Shown: piece by piece, positions 8,812 to 17,682 of the stretch
How the letters are laid out: the number at the start of each line of letters is the position of its first letter
Numbering within the stretch: the first letter of the stretch is position 1
Source of the DNA: Clostridium_AW sp040797845
GTDB lineage: Bacteria > Bacillota > Clostridia > Clostridiales > Clostridiaceae
Assembly (NCBI GenBank): GCA_040797845.1
Contig: JBFNFA010000002.1
Coordinates: forward strand, 513,111-577,110
Direction of reading: 5' to 3'
DNA: 64,000 bases
Program-made: the position numbers and the translations under genes
Notes under the pieces: model-generated
What the model saw: the letters and a program-made list of their open reading frames with translations, nothing else
Databases searched by the model: none
Told to the model about the DNA's origin: nothing

Positions 8812-9654
8812 TTATATGAATTTGTTAAAATTTTTTAATACTTCTTCATATTCTTTATTTTCTAATACAAATTTCTCAGCCTCTCCTCTTTCTAGGTTAT
8901 CTGATAGCTCTAAATTTATAGGCATCTCAGCTAATAAAGGCACCCCTAAATATTCAGCATGTTCTTTTGCAGATTTTTTACTAAATACTTTTATCTTTTC
9001 TCCACATTCTCCACATTGAACATAAGACATGTTTTCTACTACTCCTATTATATTTACATTGAGCTTTTGAGCCATGATAATTACTTTCTTAACTATCATA
9101 GAAACCATATCTTGAGGCGTTGATACTACTACCATACCTTCCACTGGAATACTCTGCATGATTGTAAGTGCTATATCTCCTGTTCCTGGTGGCATATCAA
9201 TAAGAAGATAATCTAAGTCTCCCCATTGAGTATCAGTATACATTTGAGTTAAAACACCTGTTATTACAGGTCCTCTCCATATAACAGGTTCCTCTTCTTT
9301 TTCTGTAAGTAAATTTAGTGATATTACTTTTATTCCTGATGATGTTTCAACTGGAACGAACTTTACTTCCTCACTGTTTTCTATAGCATATATCTCTGCT
9401 CTTTTTTCATTTATACCAAAAAATCTAGGCATAGAAGGTCCTGTTATATCACCATCTAAAACACCAACCTTATATCCAGCTTTGCTCAATTGCGTTGCTA
9501 GTATACCAGTCACTGTAGACTTCCCTACTCCGCCTTTACCACTTATTACCCCAATAATATGTTTTACATTACCATGCTTAGGTAATAACTTAGAACATCC
9601 TGATTCCTTAGTATTACAACCTGATTTACTTGGACAACTATCACAATTACTCAT
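8812..9654 (-). CDS. mrp: Mrp/NBP35-family iron-sulfur carrier ATPase
   Basis: 280 residues. The deviant Walker A is GKGGVGKST near residue 40, the Walker B region is LLIDMPPGTGD, and the conserved subunit-bridging CxxC is in VQCGECGEKI. The N terminus is a Cys-rich tail (CDSCPSKSGC...SGC) of the NBP35/clostridial Mrp type, which probably binds an additional cluster. Mrp proteins carry and deliver [4Fe-4S] clusters in the cytosol. Ribosome site GGAGG precedes the ATG. Confidence 0.93.
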   Translation of the reverse strand: MSNCDSCPSKSGCNTKESGCSKLLPKHGNVKHIIGVISGKGGVGKSTVTGILATQLSKAGYKVGVLDGDITGPSMPRFFGINEKRAEIYAIENSEEVKFVPVETSSGIKVISLNLLTEKEEEPVIWRGPVITGVLTQMYTDTQWGDLDYLLIDMPPGTGDIALTIMQSIPVEGMVVVSTPQDMVSMIVKKVIIMAQKLNVNIIGVVENMSYVQCGECGEKIKVFSKKSAKEHAEYLGVPLLAEMPINLELSDNLERGEAEKFVLENKEYEEVLKNFNKFI

Positions 9655-9717
9655 TATAACTCCTCCTCTTCCGTTAACCTTAGTTAATTAATCTTAATCC
9701 ATATTCATATAAGTATA

Positions 9718-10929
9718 CTATTCATATCTTAAAGCTTCTATAGGGTCTAACTTAGCTGCTTTTTTCGCAGGATATATTCCAAAAAAAATCCCTACTGCTG
9801 AGGAAAAAAGTATAACCCCTAATACAGCTTTAATTGAGACTAATGGATTAATTTTAGCAAAAATGCCTATTATCTCTCCTCCAATTATACCTAAAATCAT
9901 ACCTATTATGCCACCTATTAATGATATTATTAATGACTCTGTTAGGAACTGTATTAAGATTACCTTAGTCGTAGCACCTATAGCTTTCCTTATTCCTATT
10001 TCTTTGGTCCTTTCTGTTACGGATACTAACATTATATTCATTACTCCTATGCCACCAACTAATAGAGATATAGCTGCTACAGCGCCTATGAAAGCCGTAA
10101 ATATATTTAGTACTCTATTAACTTGCTCCATTTGCTTTAGTATACTATCGACTTTATAAACTTCTTTATCCTTGTTATTATGCCTATTTTCTAGAACATT
10201 TTTAGCTCCATTTCCCGCGCTTTCTAAATCATTCTTACTAACTGCCATAATGTTTAAAGTATCTATGTTGTAATCATTAGGATATAATAGCTTCATAAAA
10301 GTGACGGGAGTATAAATAAATGCCGGCATATTGGCCTCTGACGCATCGATAAATGGACTTGTAAATCCTTTTGTTACACCTACTATCAAAGCCTTTTTTA
10401 AAGATGATTTGGGCCCAAATTTTAAAGTTTCTCCTACCACATCTGAATATCCAAATAGGCTTTTCGCAGAATGTTCATCGATAACTACAACTGCCTTCCC
10501 CTCTACATATTCTCTTTCATTAAAAAATCTCCCGTAAACTATTTCTTCGCTTGATATGTACAATAAGTCACTATTACCTCCACTTATAATAGCGCCTTTA
10601 GATGTTTTCCCTGAGTCAACCACTCCGTTCTTTTGTATCATTGGAGACACATATTTAACCTTTTCTACTCTACTCTCTATAGCCTTTATATCTTCAAAAG
10701 TTATATAATCACTGCTAGAAGCCTTGGAGGAATTAACCTTTAAAGTAATAGTAGATGATCCTATCTTTTCAAATTCTCCTGTAATTGTCTTTTGTGCTCC
10801 ATTACCTAAAGACACTATAGTTATGACGGAGCTTATTCCTATAATTATACCAAGCATAGTTAGAAAAGACCTTAATTTATTAGCTCTTATACTATCCATT
10901 GCCATTTTAATATTCTCTATAAAATTCAT
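9718..10929 (-). CDS. MacB/YknZ-type ABC transporter permease
   Basis: 403 residues, the usual length. The N-terminal membrane helix (LRSFLTMLGIIIGISSVITIVSLGNGAQ) is followed by a large extracytoplasmic MacB-PCD domain of about residues 45-260, then the FtsX domain with three helices and the signature SVTERTKEIGIRKAIGATTKVI. Together with the ATPase and the membrane-fusion protein upstream it forms a MacAB/YknXYZ-like exporter, typically for peptides or toxic compounds. Unusually, about 190 bases containing a strongly folded element separate it from the ATPase gene. Confidence 0.93.
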   Translation of the reverse strand: MNFIENIKMAMDSIRANKLRSFLTMLGIIIGISSVITIVSLGNGAQKTITGEFEKIGSSTITLKVNSSKASSSDYITFEDIKAIESRVEKVKYVSPMIQKNGVVDSGKTSKGAIISGGNSDLLYISSEEIVYGRFFNEREYVEGKAVVVIDEHSAKSLFGYSDVVGETLKFGPKSSLKKALIVGVTKGFTSPFIDASEANMPAFIYTPVTFMKLLYPNDYNIDTLNIMAVSKNDLESAGNGAKNVLENRHNNKDKEVYKVDSILKQMEQVNRVLNIFTAFIGAVAAISLLVGGIGVMNIMLVSVTERTKEIGIRKAIGATTKVILIQFLTESLIISLIGGIIGMILGIIGGEIIGIFAKINPLVSIKAVLGVILFSSAVGIFFGIYPAKKAAKLDPIEALRYE

Positions 10930-10970
10930 TAGACTTCCCTCCTCCAGAAATTTATCTCATCATCAAGTGA

Positions 10971-11131
10971 TTCTTAGCTTCAGATGGAATTTGCCTAAAA
11001 GGAATACTTGCTCCAACTGAAGCTTAGAAGAACTTATCCGGGGACGTAGCATCCGTTATGCACAGCATAAGAACTCTAAATCGCTTTCACAGCGTGCGAT
11101 GGGAGTATTACGGATGCTAATCATCGGATAA
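10971..11131. repeat. Compound palindromic element (two folded modules) inside an ABC operon
   Basis: Module 1 (10971-11032) has arms TTCTTAGCTTCAGATGGA and TCCAACTGAAGCTTAGAAGAA-like with one mismatch and a three-base bulge. Module 2 (11034-11131) has an outer stem TTATCCG/CGGATAA, a 10-bp stem TAGCATCCGT (11047-11056)/ACGGATGCTA (11110-11119), and two internal hairpins TTATGC-ACA-GCATAA (11056-11070) and ATCGC/GCGAT (11080-11100). It is more GC-rich than its surroundings. The edge of module 2 encodes the last codons and stop of the ATPase gene. It could be a dispersed mobile-like repeat or a processed leader RNA; no second copy is in the window. Confidence 0.65.
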
Positions 11132-11818
11132 AATAATCCTGTTTTTAACCTCTTCATCAAAAACTATCTTTCCATCTCTTACTCTTACTATCCTTTTTGA
11201 ATATTGAGCAATATCCGGTTCATGAGTTACCATTATTATAGTAGCCCCCTCTTCATTTAGCTTTTGAAATATACTCATTATATCTAGGGAAGATTTTGAA
11301 TCTAAATTTCCTGTAGGTTCATCTGCCATTATAACTGAAGGATTATTTACTATAGCTCTTGCTATAGCTACTCTTTGCCTTTGCCCTCCAGATATTTCAT
11401 TTGGTTTATGATGAATTCTATCTAATAACCCCACTTTTTCTAATGCATTTAAAGCTTTTTCTTTTCTTTCCTTCTTTGACACTCCACTATATAGCATAGG
11501 TAATTCAACATTTTCTATCACATTCATCCTAGGTAATAAGTTAAATGATTGAAAAACAAATCCTATTTCTTTATTTCTTATATAGGCTAATTCATCCTCG
11601 GATAAATTAGATACATTCTTACCATTTAAAATATACTCACCATTATCAAATCTATCTAGACACCCTAATATGTTCATTAATGTTGATTTACCTGAACCAG
11701 AAGGCCCCATTATTGCTGTAAACTCCTTTTTTCCTACGTTAATATTAACTTCATTTAAAGCAACAAAATATGAGTCTCCCATCTTATATTTTTTTATAAG
11801 ATTTTTTATCTGAATCAT
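11117..11818 (-). CDS. ABC transporter ATP-binding protein, MacB/LolD/YknY type
   Basis: 233 residues. Walker A is GPSGSGKST near residue 38, the Q-loop FVFQSFNLLPRM, the signature ISGGQRQRVAIARA, Walker B VIMADEPTGNLD, and the H-loop MVTHE. This is the six-motif pattern of the o228/MacB subfamily that powers FtsX-like permeases. It is the second gene of the adaptor-ATPase-permease operon, 14 bases after the adaptor. The last residues (ILSDD and stop) are read from the end of the folded element that follows, so the natural C terminus seems to have been replaced or extended by it. Confidence 0.94.
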   Translation of the reverse strand: MIQIKNLIKKYKMGDSYFVALNEVNINVGKKEFTAIMGPSGSGKSTLMNILGCLDRFDNGEYILNGKNVSNLSEDELAYIRNKEIGFVFQSFNLLPRMNVIENVELPMLYSGVSKKERKEKALNALEKVGLLDRIHHKPNEISGGQRQRVAIARAIVNNPSVIMADEPTGNLDSKSSLDIMSIFQKLNEEGATIIMVTHEPDIAQYSKRIVRVRDGKIVFDEEVKNRIILSDD

Positions 11819-11832
11819 TTTATCAACTCACC

Positions 11833-12981
11833 TTAACTTTCTTTTACAAGGGTCCCATTTATAATATTAGTGCTAGGATTTAATATAACTTTATCTCCTA
11901 ATGTTAGTCCTTCAAGTATTTGAACTTCCATGTCTGACTGAAAACCTATTTTCACCTCTCTCTCTATAGCTTTATCCTCTGAAACTATATATACAATATT
12001 TCTGCCGCCCTTTTCATTTTTAATACATTCAGTTGGAATTTTAATGGTCTTATCAACTTTTCCTGTAAGTATATCTATATCAACATCAAAATTAATTTTT
12101 AAATCTTCTACCTTATCTATTATATCCACAGTAGCATCAAGAGTTTTTTCTCCTTCCATAGGTGATGTTGGCTTTTTAGCTACAGGTTCCATAAATGTAA
12201 CCTTTCCATTATAATTTTTATTTCCACTTTTTATAATAGCCATTTGGCCAATTTTTACTTTTGCAACGTCATACTTGCTTAAAGATATTATAACTTTTAA
12301 GTTATTTATATCCTCAACAACAATTACTGGCTGCATTCCATTATATACAGCTCCATCTGCTCCATTTATTGCAGTTATGACTCCATCGAAATCAGCAATT
12401 ATTTTAGATTGTATTTCATCCTTCTTTTTTCTTGTTGAGTCCAATGCAACTTTAGCTAAGGCAACAGCATTCTCTGATTGCTTTATCCTTTCATCAGATA
12501 TGCTTTGAATGCTTTCTCTTTGCTGCTTTAGTGTCTGTAACTGAGATAAGCTATTAGGATTTTTACTACTTTCTAATTCATCGATTTTTTCATCTAACTT
12601 CTTTTTATTTTCTTCTATATTATCCCTTTGTTTCATTAAATCTTCCTTCTGCAAAAATGCATTTTCGTACTGTATTTCAGCCTGTCTGATACTATCATCT
12701 ACACTTGGCACATCAAACTCCACTAATATTTGCCCCTTTTTCACCTTATCACCAAGTTTCACATGTAACTTTTTAATTTTTCCTTGATTCCAATAATACT
12801 CCTTTGAGTTTTTTGATTTTATAATTCCTGTGGTGGATAAATAAGATTTTATTTCTCCTTCCTGAGCAATAGCTGTCTTTATTGCAACGGGTTTTTTGCC
12901 CATTTTTCTTATATAAAAAAATGATATTATAACTACAATAATAAATATGGAAATAATCCAAATGAAATTTCTCTTCTTCAT
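11833..12981 (-). CDS. HlyD/MacA-like membrane-fusion (periplasmic-adaptor type) protein
   Basis: 382 residues: an N-terminal membrane anchor (FIWIISIFIIVVIISFFYI), the first half of a biotinyl-lipoyl-like barrel (SYLSTTGIIKSKNSKEYYW), a coiled-coil hairpin of about residues 95-165 rich in Lys/Glu/Gln, the second barrel half (IIADFDGVITAINGADG), then beta-barrel and membrane-proximal domains. In Gram-positives such YknX-like adaptors stand outside the membrane and work with the ATPase and permease encoded just downstream. The start at 12981 has GGAGG/GAGG upstream; an earlier in-frame start at 13014 overlaps that ribosome site and is not preferred. Confidence 0.92.
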   Translation of the reverse strand: MKKRNFIWIISIFIIVVIISFFYIRKMGKKPVAIKTAIAQEGEIKSYLSTTGIIKSKNSKEYYWNQGKIKKLHVKLGDKVKKGQILVEFDVPSVDDSIRQAEIQYENAFLQKEDLMKQRDNIEENKKKLDEKIDELESSKNPNSLSQLQTLKQQRESIQSISDERIKQSENAVALAKVALDSTRKKKDEIQSKIIADFDGVITAINGADGAVYNGMQPVIVVEDINNLKVIISLSKYDVAKVKIGQMAIIKSGNKNYNGKVTFMEPVAKKPTSPMEGEKTLDATVDIIDKVEDLKINFDVDIDILTGKVDKTIKIPTECIKNEKGGRNIVYIVSEDKAIEREVKIGFQSDMEVQILEGLTLGDKVILNPSTNIINGTLVKES

Positions 12982-13086
12982 TTTTCCTCTGCCTCCTCTC
13001 TTAATTAAAGTCAAACTACCCCTTCATCAATTTAGATATCTATATTATTGACAATTATGTGTTATTTATTTTAAATTTCAAATAAA

Positions 13087-13114
13087 AAAATACTGCAACT
13101 AAGTTGCAGTATTA
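13087..13114 (-). terminator. Intrinsic terminator after the lipoprotein gene
   Basis: Arms ATACTGCAACT (13090-13100) and AGTTGCAGTAT (13102-13112), followed on the minus strand by a run of seven T. The stop codon of the lipoprotein gene lies inside the right arm. Confidence 0.85.
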
Positions 13115-13957
13115 AAATTTTTCAGGTTTTTCATTGAATACATTTATATTCCAATCTGTATTCTCATATTCACCTACTATATAATATTTTGTTTCCTTTT
13201 TACTTTTCTTATCATAGAAAGTTACAATTGATTTATACGAAGTTCTTTTATATCCTTGGGTTTTTACTGTCATTAAAATATCATACTTGGTATTATCATC
13301 TTCTATTAAAGTAACTCCAGAAAATTTATTATTCAATCTATACTTTAGATTTTCTAAATCCGCAGACAATATAAATTTACTTACATCAATATCATCGTTT
13401 AGGTTTATACCTATAGTTTTATCACCTTTATTTTCTTTGGTATATTCATTAAGCACGCTTATTATTGAGCTATAGTATATATCTGTAAAATCCTTAGGAA
13501 CTCTTATATTCCAAAAGCTTTTTATTATATCATTATCTATTCTTTTGGAAACTATATATACTTTATCGTCACTATATAAATTACCGCCATTCTTCTTATC
13601 TAGTCCAGCAATATATTTAAATTTATGAACTTTATCATGTGATTCATGTATTTCAAATATATAATCCGGTTTTAAAGTTGACTTCTCCTCTACTTCTTTA
13701 GCTGTAGACAATATTTTATATAGTTCTTCTATAGCTGTCTGATCTGTTACCACGAATCTATAGCCTTTATCTCTTGTATTTTGTATGACAATTTTATCAA
13801 CTTTATTCTGCTTTATATATTCAAAATCATTATTCTTTAGACCTAGTCTCACCTTCATTGAGTCTATCCTACTACAACCACTTAAAAGCATTGGTAATAT
13901 TAACACTGTAATTAACAAAATATATTTTATTTTATCATCTTTAGTTTTCTTAAACAA
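13112..13957 (-). CDS. Hypothetical lipoprotein
   Basis: 281 residues. The signal peptide YILLITVLILPMLLSGC has a clear lipobox with the modified Cys near residue 28. The mature part is a mixed alpha/beta protein rich in Lys and Asp without a motif I recognise. Segments such as IVIQNTRDKGYRFVVTDQTAIEELYKIL resemble small extracytoplasmic YhfM-like domains, but that is only an impression. It begins 13 bases after lgt, the gene for the enzyme that would lipidate it. Confidence 0.7.
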   Translation of the reverse strand: MFKKTKDDKIKYILLITVLILPMLLSGCSRIDSMKVRLGLKNNDFEYIKQNKVDKIVIQNTRDKGYRFVVTDQTAIEELYKILSTAKEVEEKSTLKPDYIFEIHESHDKVHKFKYIAGLDKKNGGNLYSDDKVYIVSKRIDNDIIKSFWNIRVPKDFTDIYYSSIISVLNEYTKENKGDKTIGINLNDDIDVSKFILSADLENLKYRLNNKFSGVTLIEDDNTKYDILMTVKTQGYKRTSYKSIVTFYDKKSKKETKYYIVGEYENTDWNINVFNEKPEKF

Positions 13958-13970
13958 TTTATTTAACCTC

Positions 13971-14726
13971 CTAGGTTAATCTGTTCTTAAATCTATTTAA
14001 ATTAAATATCACAATTCCTATTATAATAACAAATATGCTAATAAATTGTGATGTTGACAGCATTCCTACTGCCCCTCTTGGATCATCCCTTAAGAATTCA
14101 ATAGCCATTCTTCCTACACCATATATTATAGCATACAATGCAAAAACTCTTCCTGCATTTTTATTCCTTTTACTATACCATATTAGAAAAGCTGCTAATA
14201 AAAAATCAAAAATTGCAGAATAAATTTGAGTTGGATGTCTTAAGACTCCTGGTGTTACAAAAGGAGAATTAGTAAAATCTACTCCTATAGGTAGAGTAGT
14301 AGGCCTTCCATAACAACATCCAGCAAAAAAACAACCTATTCTTCCAAAGCCTTGAGCTAAGGCTACGGATGGTATAATTAAATCAAATATCTCTAATGTA
14401 TTCCATCCTCTTTTTTTACAATATAAATAGACTCCTAAAGCCCCCCCTATTATTGCACCATATATTACAAATCCATAACCTAAATCCTTTAGTGAACTAG
14501 GATTATTAATTATATATTTAAAATCTGTTATTATATATAATAGCTTGCCTCCAAATACCCCTGACGCTATACCTATTATTATCATATTAAAAATATGATC
14601 TTCATTATATTTTTTATCCTTAATTCTATAGTTTATCAATAATATAGCTGATAAAATACCTATTGCTATCATTGTACCGTAACCATATATCTCTTTATTA
14701 AATATCTTAAACAAAACTGGTTTCAT
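13971..14726 (-). CDS. lgt: Prolipoprotein diacylglyceryl transferase
   Basis: 251 residues with about seven membrane helices. It transfers diacylglycerol to the lipobox Cys of prolipoproteins such as those at 6048, 13112 and 45260. The Lgt signature is present in the variant form GFGRIGCFFAGCCYG, in which the usual N and E of the proteobacterial version are replaced by Cys/Gly, as in other clostridial members. HPTQIYSA and FLRDDPRG are the other conserved stretches, and YGYGTMIAIG opens the protein. Ribosome site GGAGG. Co-transcribed with the downstream lipoprotein. Confidence 0.93.
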   Translation of the reverse strand: MKPVLFKIFNKEIYGYGTMIAIGILSAILLINYRIKDKKYNEDHIFNMIIIGIASGVFGGKLLYIITDFKYIINNPSSLKDLGYGFVIYGAIIGGALGVYLYCKKRGWNTLEIFDLIIPSVALAQGFGRIGCFFAGCCYGRPTTLPIGVDFTNSPFVTPGVLRHPTQIYSAIFDFLLAAFLIWYSKRNKNAGRVFALYAIIYGVGRMAIEFLRDDPRGAVGMLSTSQFISIFVIIIGIVIFNLNRFKNRLT

Positions 14727-14798
14727 GCTAGTTTATCCTCCTTGGGTACTTTTTTTATCCTTTGTTAATCTTTTGTTATCATTATAGCATATAATTTA

Positions 14799-15389
14799 TT
14801 AATTTAGATTATATTTGAAGGTTTGAATTATTGTTTTAAATAGTGTGGGCATATTCTCCTTGAAATTTTCTTCCAAAACAAAGAATGAAAATCTAATAAG
14901 CTTATCTTTATTTTTCTTAAAATATTCATTAGCTTTATACTTAGATCCATAATTATTCTTAACTGTGTATTCCACTAAATACCATTCCTCATTGTTTATT
15001 TTTATGGTTTCTAGCTTATAATCAAGTATTTTATTTCCAGCCTTAGATACTTCTTCACTCTTTTTTAAAAATTTAGTTATGTCTTCTTTTAAATTCCACA
15101 TTTCCACAAAACCGTGTATTTTTAAATCTTTTGATTGAAAATCATTATGATATATTATTTCTTCTCCTCCGAATGACTTTTCGCTAGTATTCCACTCATC
15201 TGGAAGACTATATGTAGCCTCCCCATTCTTAATTACATATTCTTTTAAAGAATTTATATTATTCTGCATTAAAGATGTATAGTTAATCCTATCTCTAAAA
15301 AATTTTTGCATACCAAACATTGTTAACATAAGTCCAATAATTATTATAGATACGCCTAATCTCCTTTTATTTATTAAAATAACTCTCAT
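14799..15389 (-). CDS. Hypothetical membrane-anchored protein
   Basis: 196 residues: one N-terminal membrane helix (LGVSIIIIGLMLTMFGM) followed by an outside domain of about 165 residues with alternating beta and helix segments (SLPDEWNTSEKSFGG...GFVEMWNLKEDITKFLKKS...NNEEWYLVEYTVK). The layout resembles PsbP-like or DUF4367-like extracytoplasmic domains, but I see no diagnostic motif. It lies 72 bases upstream of lgt on the same strand and may join that operon. Confidence 0.65.
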   Translation of the reverse strand: MRVILINKRRLGVSIIIIGLMLTMFGMQKFFRDRINYTSLMQNNINSLKEYVIKNGEATYSLPDEWNTSEKSFGGEEIIYHNDFQSKDLKIHGFVEMWNLKEDITKFLKKSEEVSKAGNKILDYKLETIKINNEEWYLVEYTVKNNYGSKYKANEYFKKNKDKLIRFSFFVLEENFKENMPTLFKTIIQTFKYNLN

Positions 15390-15454
15390 ATCCCTACCCC
15401 TTTATAAATGGATTAATAATATAATATATGAGATTTTATTTAGAAATATTAATG

Positions 15455-15486
15455 AAAATAGGTATGCAAATTTGCATACCTATTTT
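15455..15486. terminator. Perfect 32-bp palindrome at the end of a gene
   Basis: Half-site AAAATAGGTATGCAAA (15455-15470) is followed directly by its exact complement (15471-15486), with no loop. It covers the stop codon of the gene at 15480. It can act as a terminator in either direction, though no U-tract follows, or as a dimer-binding operator. Confidence 0.6.
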
Positions 15487-16775
15487 ACAGGAATTAGTAT
15501 TGTTGAAGTTTTAAAATCATAGAACATTAACCAATATCCTTCACATCTTCCTGAATCAGATGGTACCCACGTTACAAATCCAGTCTTGCCAGCAAAAGGC
15601 TGATCCCTTTTTAATTTACTTCCTGGTATACCATATACCAAACATTTCATTTTACCTTCTTTATCACACTTATATCCAATCATGTAATGCTTATGTGGGA
15701 TAATATAGTTATAATAATTAGCCATCGGATGGTATATGATAGAATGTTTATTCCAATTAACATGACAACTCATATCACTTCTATTAGCTACAGGTACTCT
15801 ATACCACATGCATCTCTTTATGTCTTTGATCTCATCTTCAAGTTCTTCAAAATCTCTAGCTAATTCTTTGAAGAATCTTCCTAATTTTCCTTTAGGCATT
15901 TTCTCATCATCCTTTTTATGACAATGATCACGCCTTATCATATCATCTTCTTTTATCTCTTCATCAACTTTTTCTATAATTTCCTCTGGATTATTTTCAA
16001 CATCATTTCCATCTTCTCTTGTTATGTTTTTATCCTTATCCTCTTTAATGTATTCAATGTCTTCTTTACCTTTTTTATCTTCTTCAATTTTGTTTTCTTC
16101 TATGACAATATTATGTTTTTCTCTAGTATCTTCATAGTGGATTTTTTCTTCTTCAACTTCCCCTTTTTCTTTTACCTCATCTTCATAACCTTTATTTTCT
16201 TCCCTAGTATTTTCATGATTAATTTCTTGTTCTTCTTCTTTTTCCACTTTAACTTTTTCTTCAATAACCTCTTCATATTTGTCAAAAATACTAACTGGAG
16301 TAGGCTCTGGCTCTACCCTCTCCTCTTCCGACATATCTCTTTTTTGAGGCTCAATTATTGTGTATTGCTTCCATGCTGGAATGTCCGAAGTTAAAAATCC
16401 GTTTAAAACCGGCCTTACATCGTTACCCTGTAATTTAACAATCGCAGCTCCTGAGACATTTTCAATATCCATTCCAGTATCCCCTATATTATCTGAAGGA
16501 TATTCATAAGAAACATCCGCTCTCCCGTAATCGTCTATGTTCAATTCTCCAATTTTAATTAATTTATTAGTGTCTTTTTTGCCAAGTATTAATATCATGT
16601 AATAGGGGATAGATTCTTTGTTTAGATTTTGCACATAATACGAAACTTTACACTTATTATTTTTTATCTCAAGTTTAACATAGCCAGTAGGTAGTTTATC
16701 AGAAGCTATGGCATATCCCTTTACCTCTTCATTTAATATAATAAAATATCTACTATAACTCTTTTTTTGTGCCAA
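15480..16775 (-). CDS. Conserved clostridial protein with acidic low-complexity linker
   Basis: 431 residues in three parts. Residues 1-140 form a globular N-terminal domain (SRYFIILNEEVKGYAIASD...GYVKLEIKNNKCKVSYYVQNL). Residues about 145-290 are a highly charged stretch of Glu/Lys/Asp with near-repeats such as HENTREE, HYEDTREK and IEEDKKGKED. The C-terminal 130 residues are again globular and aromatic-rich (IIPHKHYMIGYKCDKEGKMKCLVYGIPG...GYWLMFYDFKTSTILIPVK). I see no signal peptide or membrane helix. The two-domain-plus-linker design suggests a structural or spore-surface role, but this is inference. Confidence 0.7.
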   Translation of the reverse strand: MAQKKSYSRYFIILNEEVKGYAIASDKLPTGYVKLEIKNNKCKVSYYVQNLNKESIPYYMILILGKKDTNKLIKIGELNIDDYGRADVSYEYPSDNIGDTGMDIENVSGAAIVKLQGNDVRPVLNGFLTSDIPAWKQYTIIEPQKRDMSEEERVEPEPTPVSIFDKYEEVIEEKVKVEKEEEQEINHENTREENKGYEDEVKEKGEVEEEKIHYEDTREKHNIVIEENKIEEDKKGKEDIEYIKEDKDKNITREDGNDVENNPEEIIEKVDEEIKEDDMIRRDHCHKKDDEKMPKGKLGRFFKELARDFEELEDEIKDIKRCMWYRVPVANRSDMSCHVNWNKHSIIYHPMANYYNYIIPHKHYMIGYKCDKEGKMKCLVYGIPGSKLKRDQPFAGKTGFVTWVPSDSGRCEGYWLMFYDFKTSTILIPVK

Positions 16776-16848
16776 ATCAATGTACCTCCATATATTTTAT
16801 TCATTATAATATATGAGTCACATTTCAAAAAGTGAACAAATTTTTACA

Positions 16849-17682
16849 TTATAGTAATTCTTTTATATTATTAGATAGATTTGCAAACTCTTCTATAGAT
16901 AAAGTTTCTCCTCTTCTTCTGCTATCTATATTGCCATTTTGCAATGCTTCCTCTAATAAATCTTTATTTATTCCTAGACTCTTTAAAGCGTTCCAAAGAG
17001 TTTTTCTTCTCATATTAAAAGATGATCTTATAATTTTAAAAAACAACTCCTCATCCTTTACATCTACTCTTGGCTTATCAAGCCTATCTAACCTAATTAC
17101 AATGGAATCTACTTTTGGTCTTGGTATAAAAGAAGCTGGTGATACTTTTCTTACTACTTTTACGTCACAATAATATTGAACTAATAAAGAAAGCGAGCCA
17201 TATTCCTTAGTATTAGGTTCCGCAGCTATTCTATCTGCCACTTCTTTTTGTATCATTATAGTTAATGATTTAAACTTATGGTTTCCTTTAAGTAATGAAG
17301 ATATAATAGGCGTTGTTACGTAATATGGTAAATTAGCAACTAATTTTACTGACTCTTCTTCTTTAAGTAAATCATTAAAGTCTACTTTCAATACATCTTT
17401 ATTTATAATTTCAAAATTAGGAAACTCTTTTAGCTCTTCTTTTAATATTGGAATCAACTCTGAATCTAGCTCTATGGCTAAAACTTTTTTAGCCTCTTTT
17501 AAAAGTTCTTTTGTTAAAGTACCTACACCAGGTCCTATTTCTATTACAAAATCTTCTTTATCTACTTCAGCACCTTTTACTATATCTTTTAGTACTCCAT
17601 CATCTATTAAAAAATTTTGTCCTAAGCTTTTTGTAAACTTAAAATTATACTTACTTACTATATCTTTAGTGTTATTTTGCAT
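16849..17682 (-). CDS. rsmA: 16S rRNA dimethyladenosine transferase
   Basis: About 277 residues (KsgA). It dimethylates two adjacent adenosines in the 3' hairpin of 16S rRNA during 30S maturation. Motifs: KSLGQNFLID at the start, the SAM-binding VIEIGPGVGTLTKELL, LVANLPYYVTTPI with the catalytic NLPY, and the C-terminal RRRGETLSIEEFANLS. The start at 17682 has AAGGGG upstream and overlaps the end of rnmV by 11 bases. The rnmV-rsmA pair is conserved across Firmicutes. Confidence 0.96.
   Translation of the reverse strand: MQNNTKDIVSKYNFKFTKSLGQNFLIDDGVLKDIVKGAEVDKEDFVIEIGPGVGTLTKELLKEAKKVLAIELDSELIPILKEELKEFPNFEIINKDVLKVDFNDLLKEEESVKLVANLPYYVTTPIISSLLKGNHKFKSLTIMIQKEVADRIAAEPNTKEYGSLSLLVQYYCDVKVVRKVSPASFIPRPKVDSIVIRLDRLDKPRVDVKDEELFFKIIRSSFNMRRKTLWNALKSLGINKDLLEEALQNGNIDSRRRGETLSIEEFANLSNNIKELL

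Noticed and set aside
15918..16394. 158-residue Phe-rich frame on the plus strand
   Set aside because: It is the reverse image of the Glu/Lys-rich linker of the gene at 15480; composition is explained by that.
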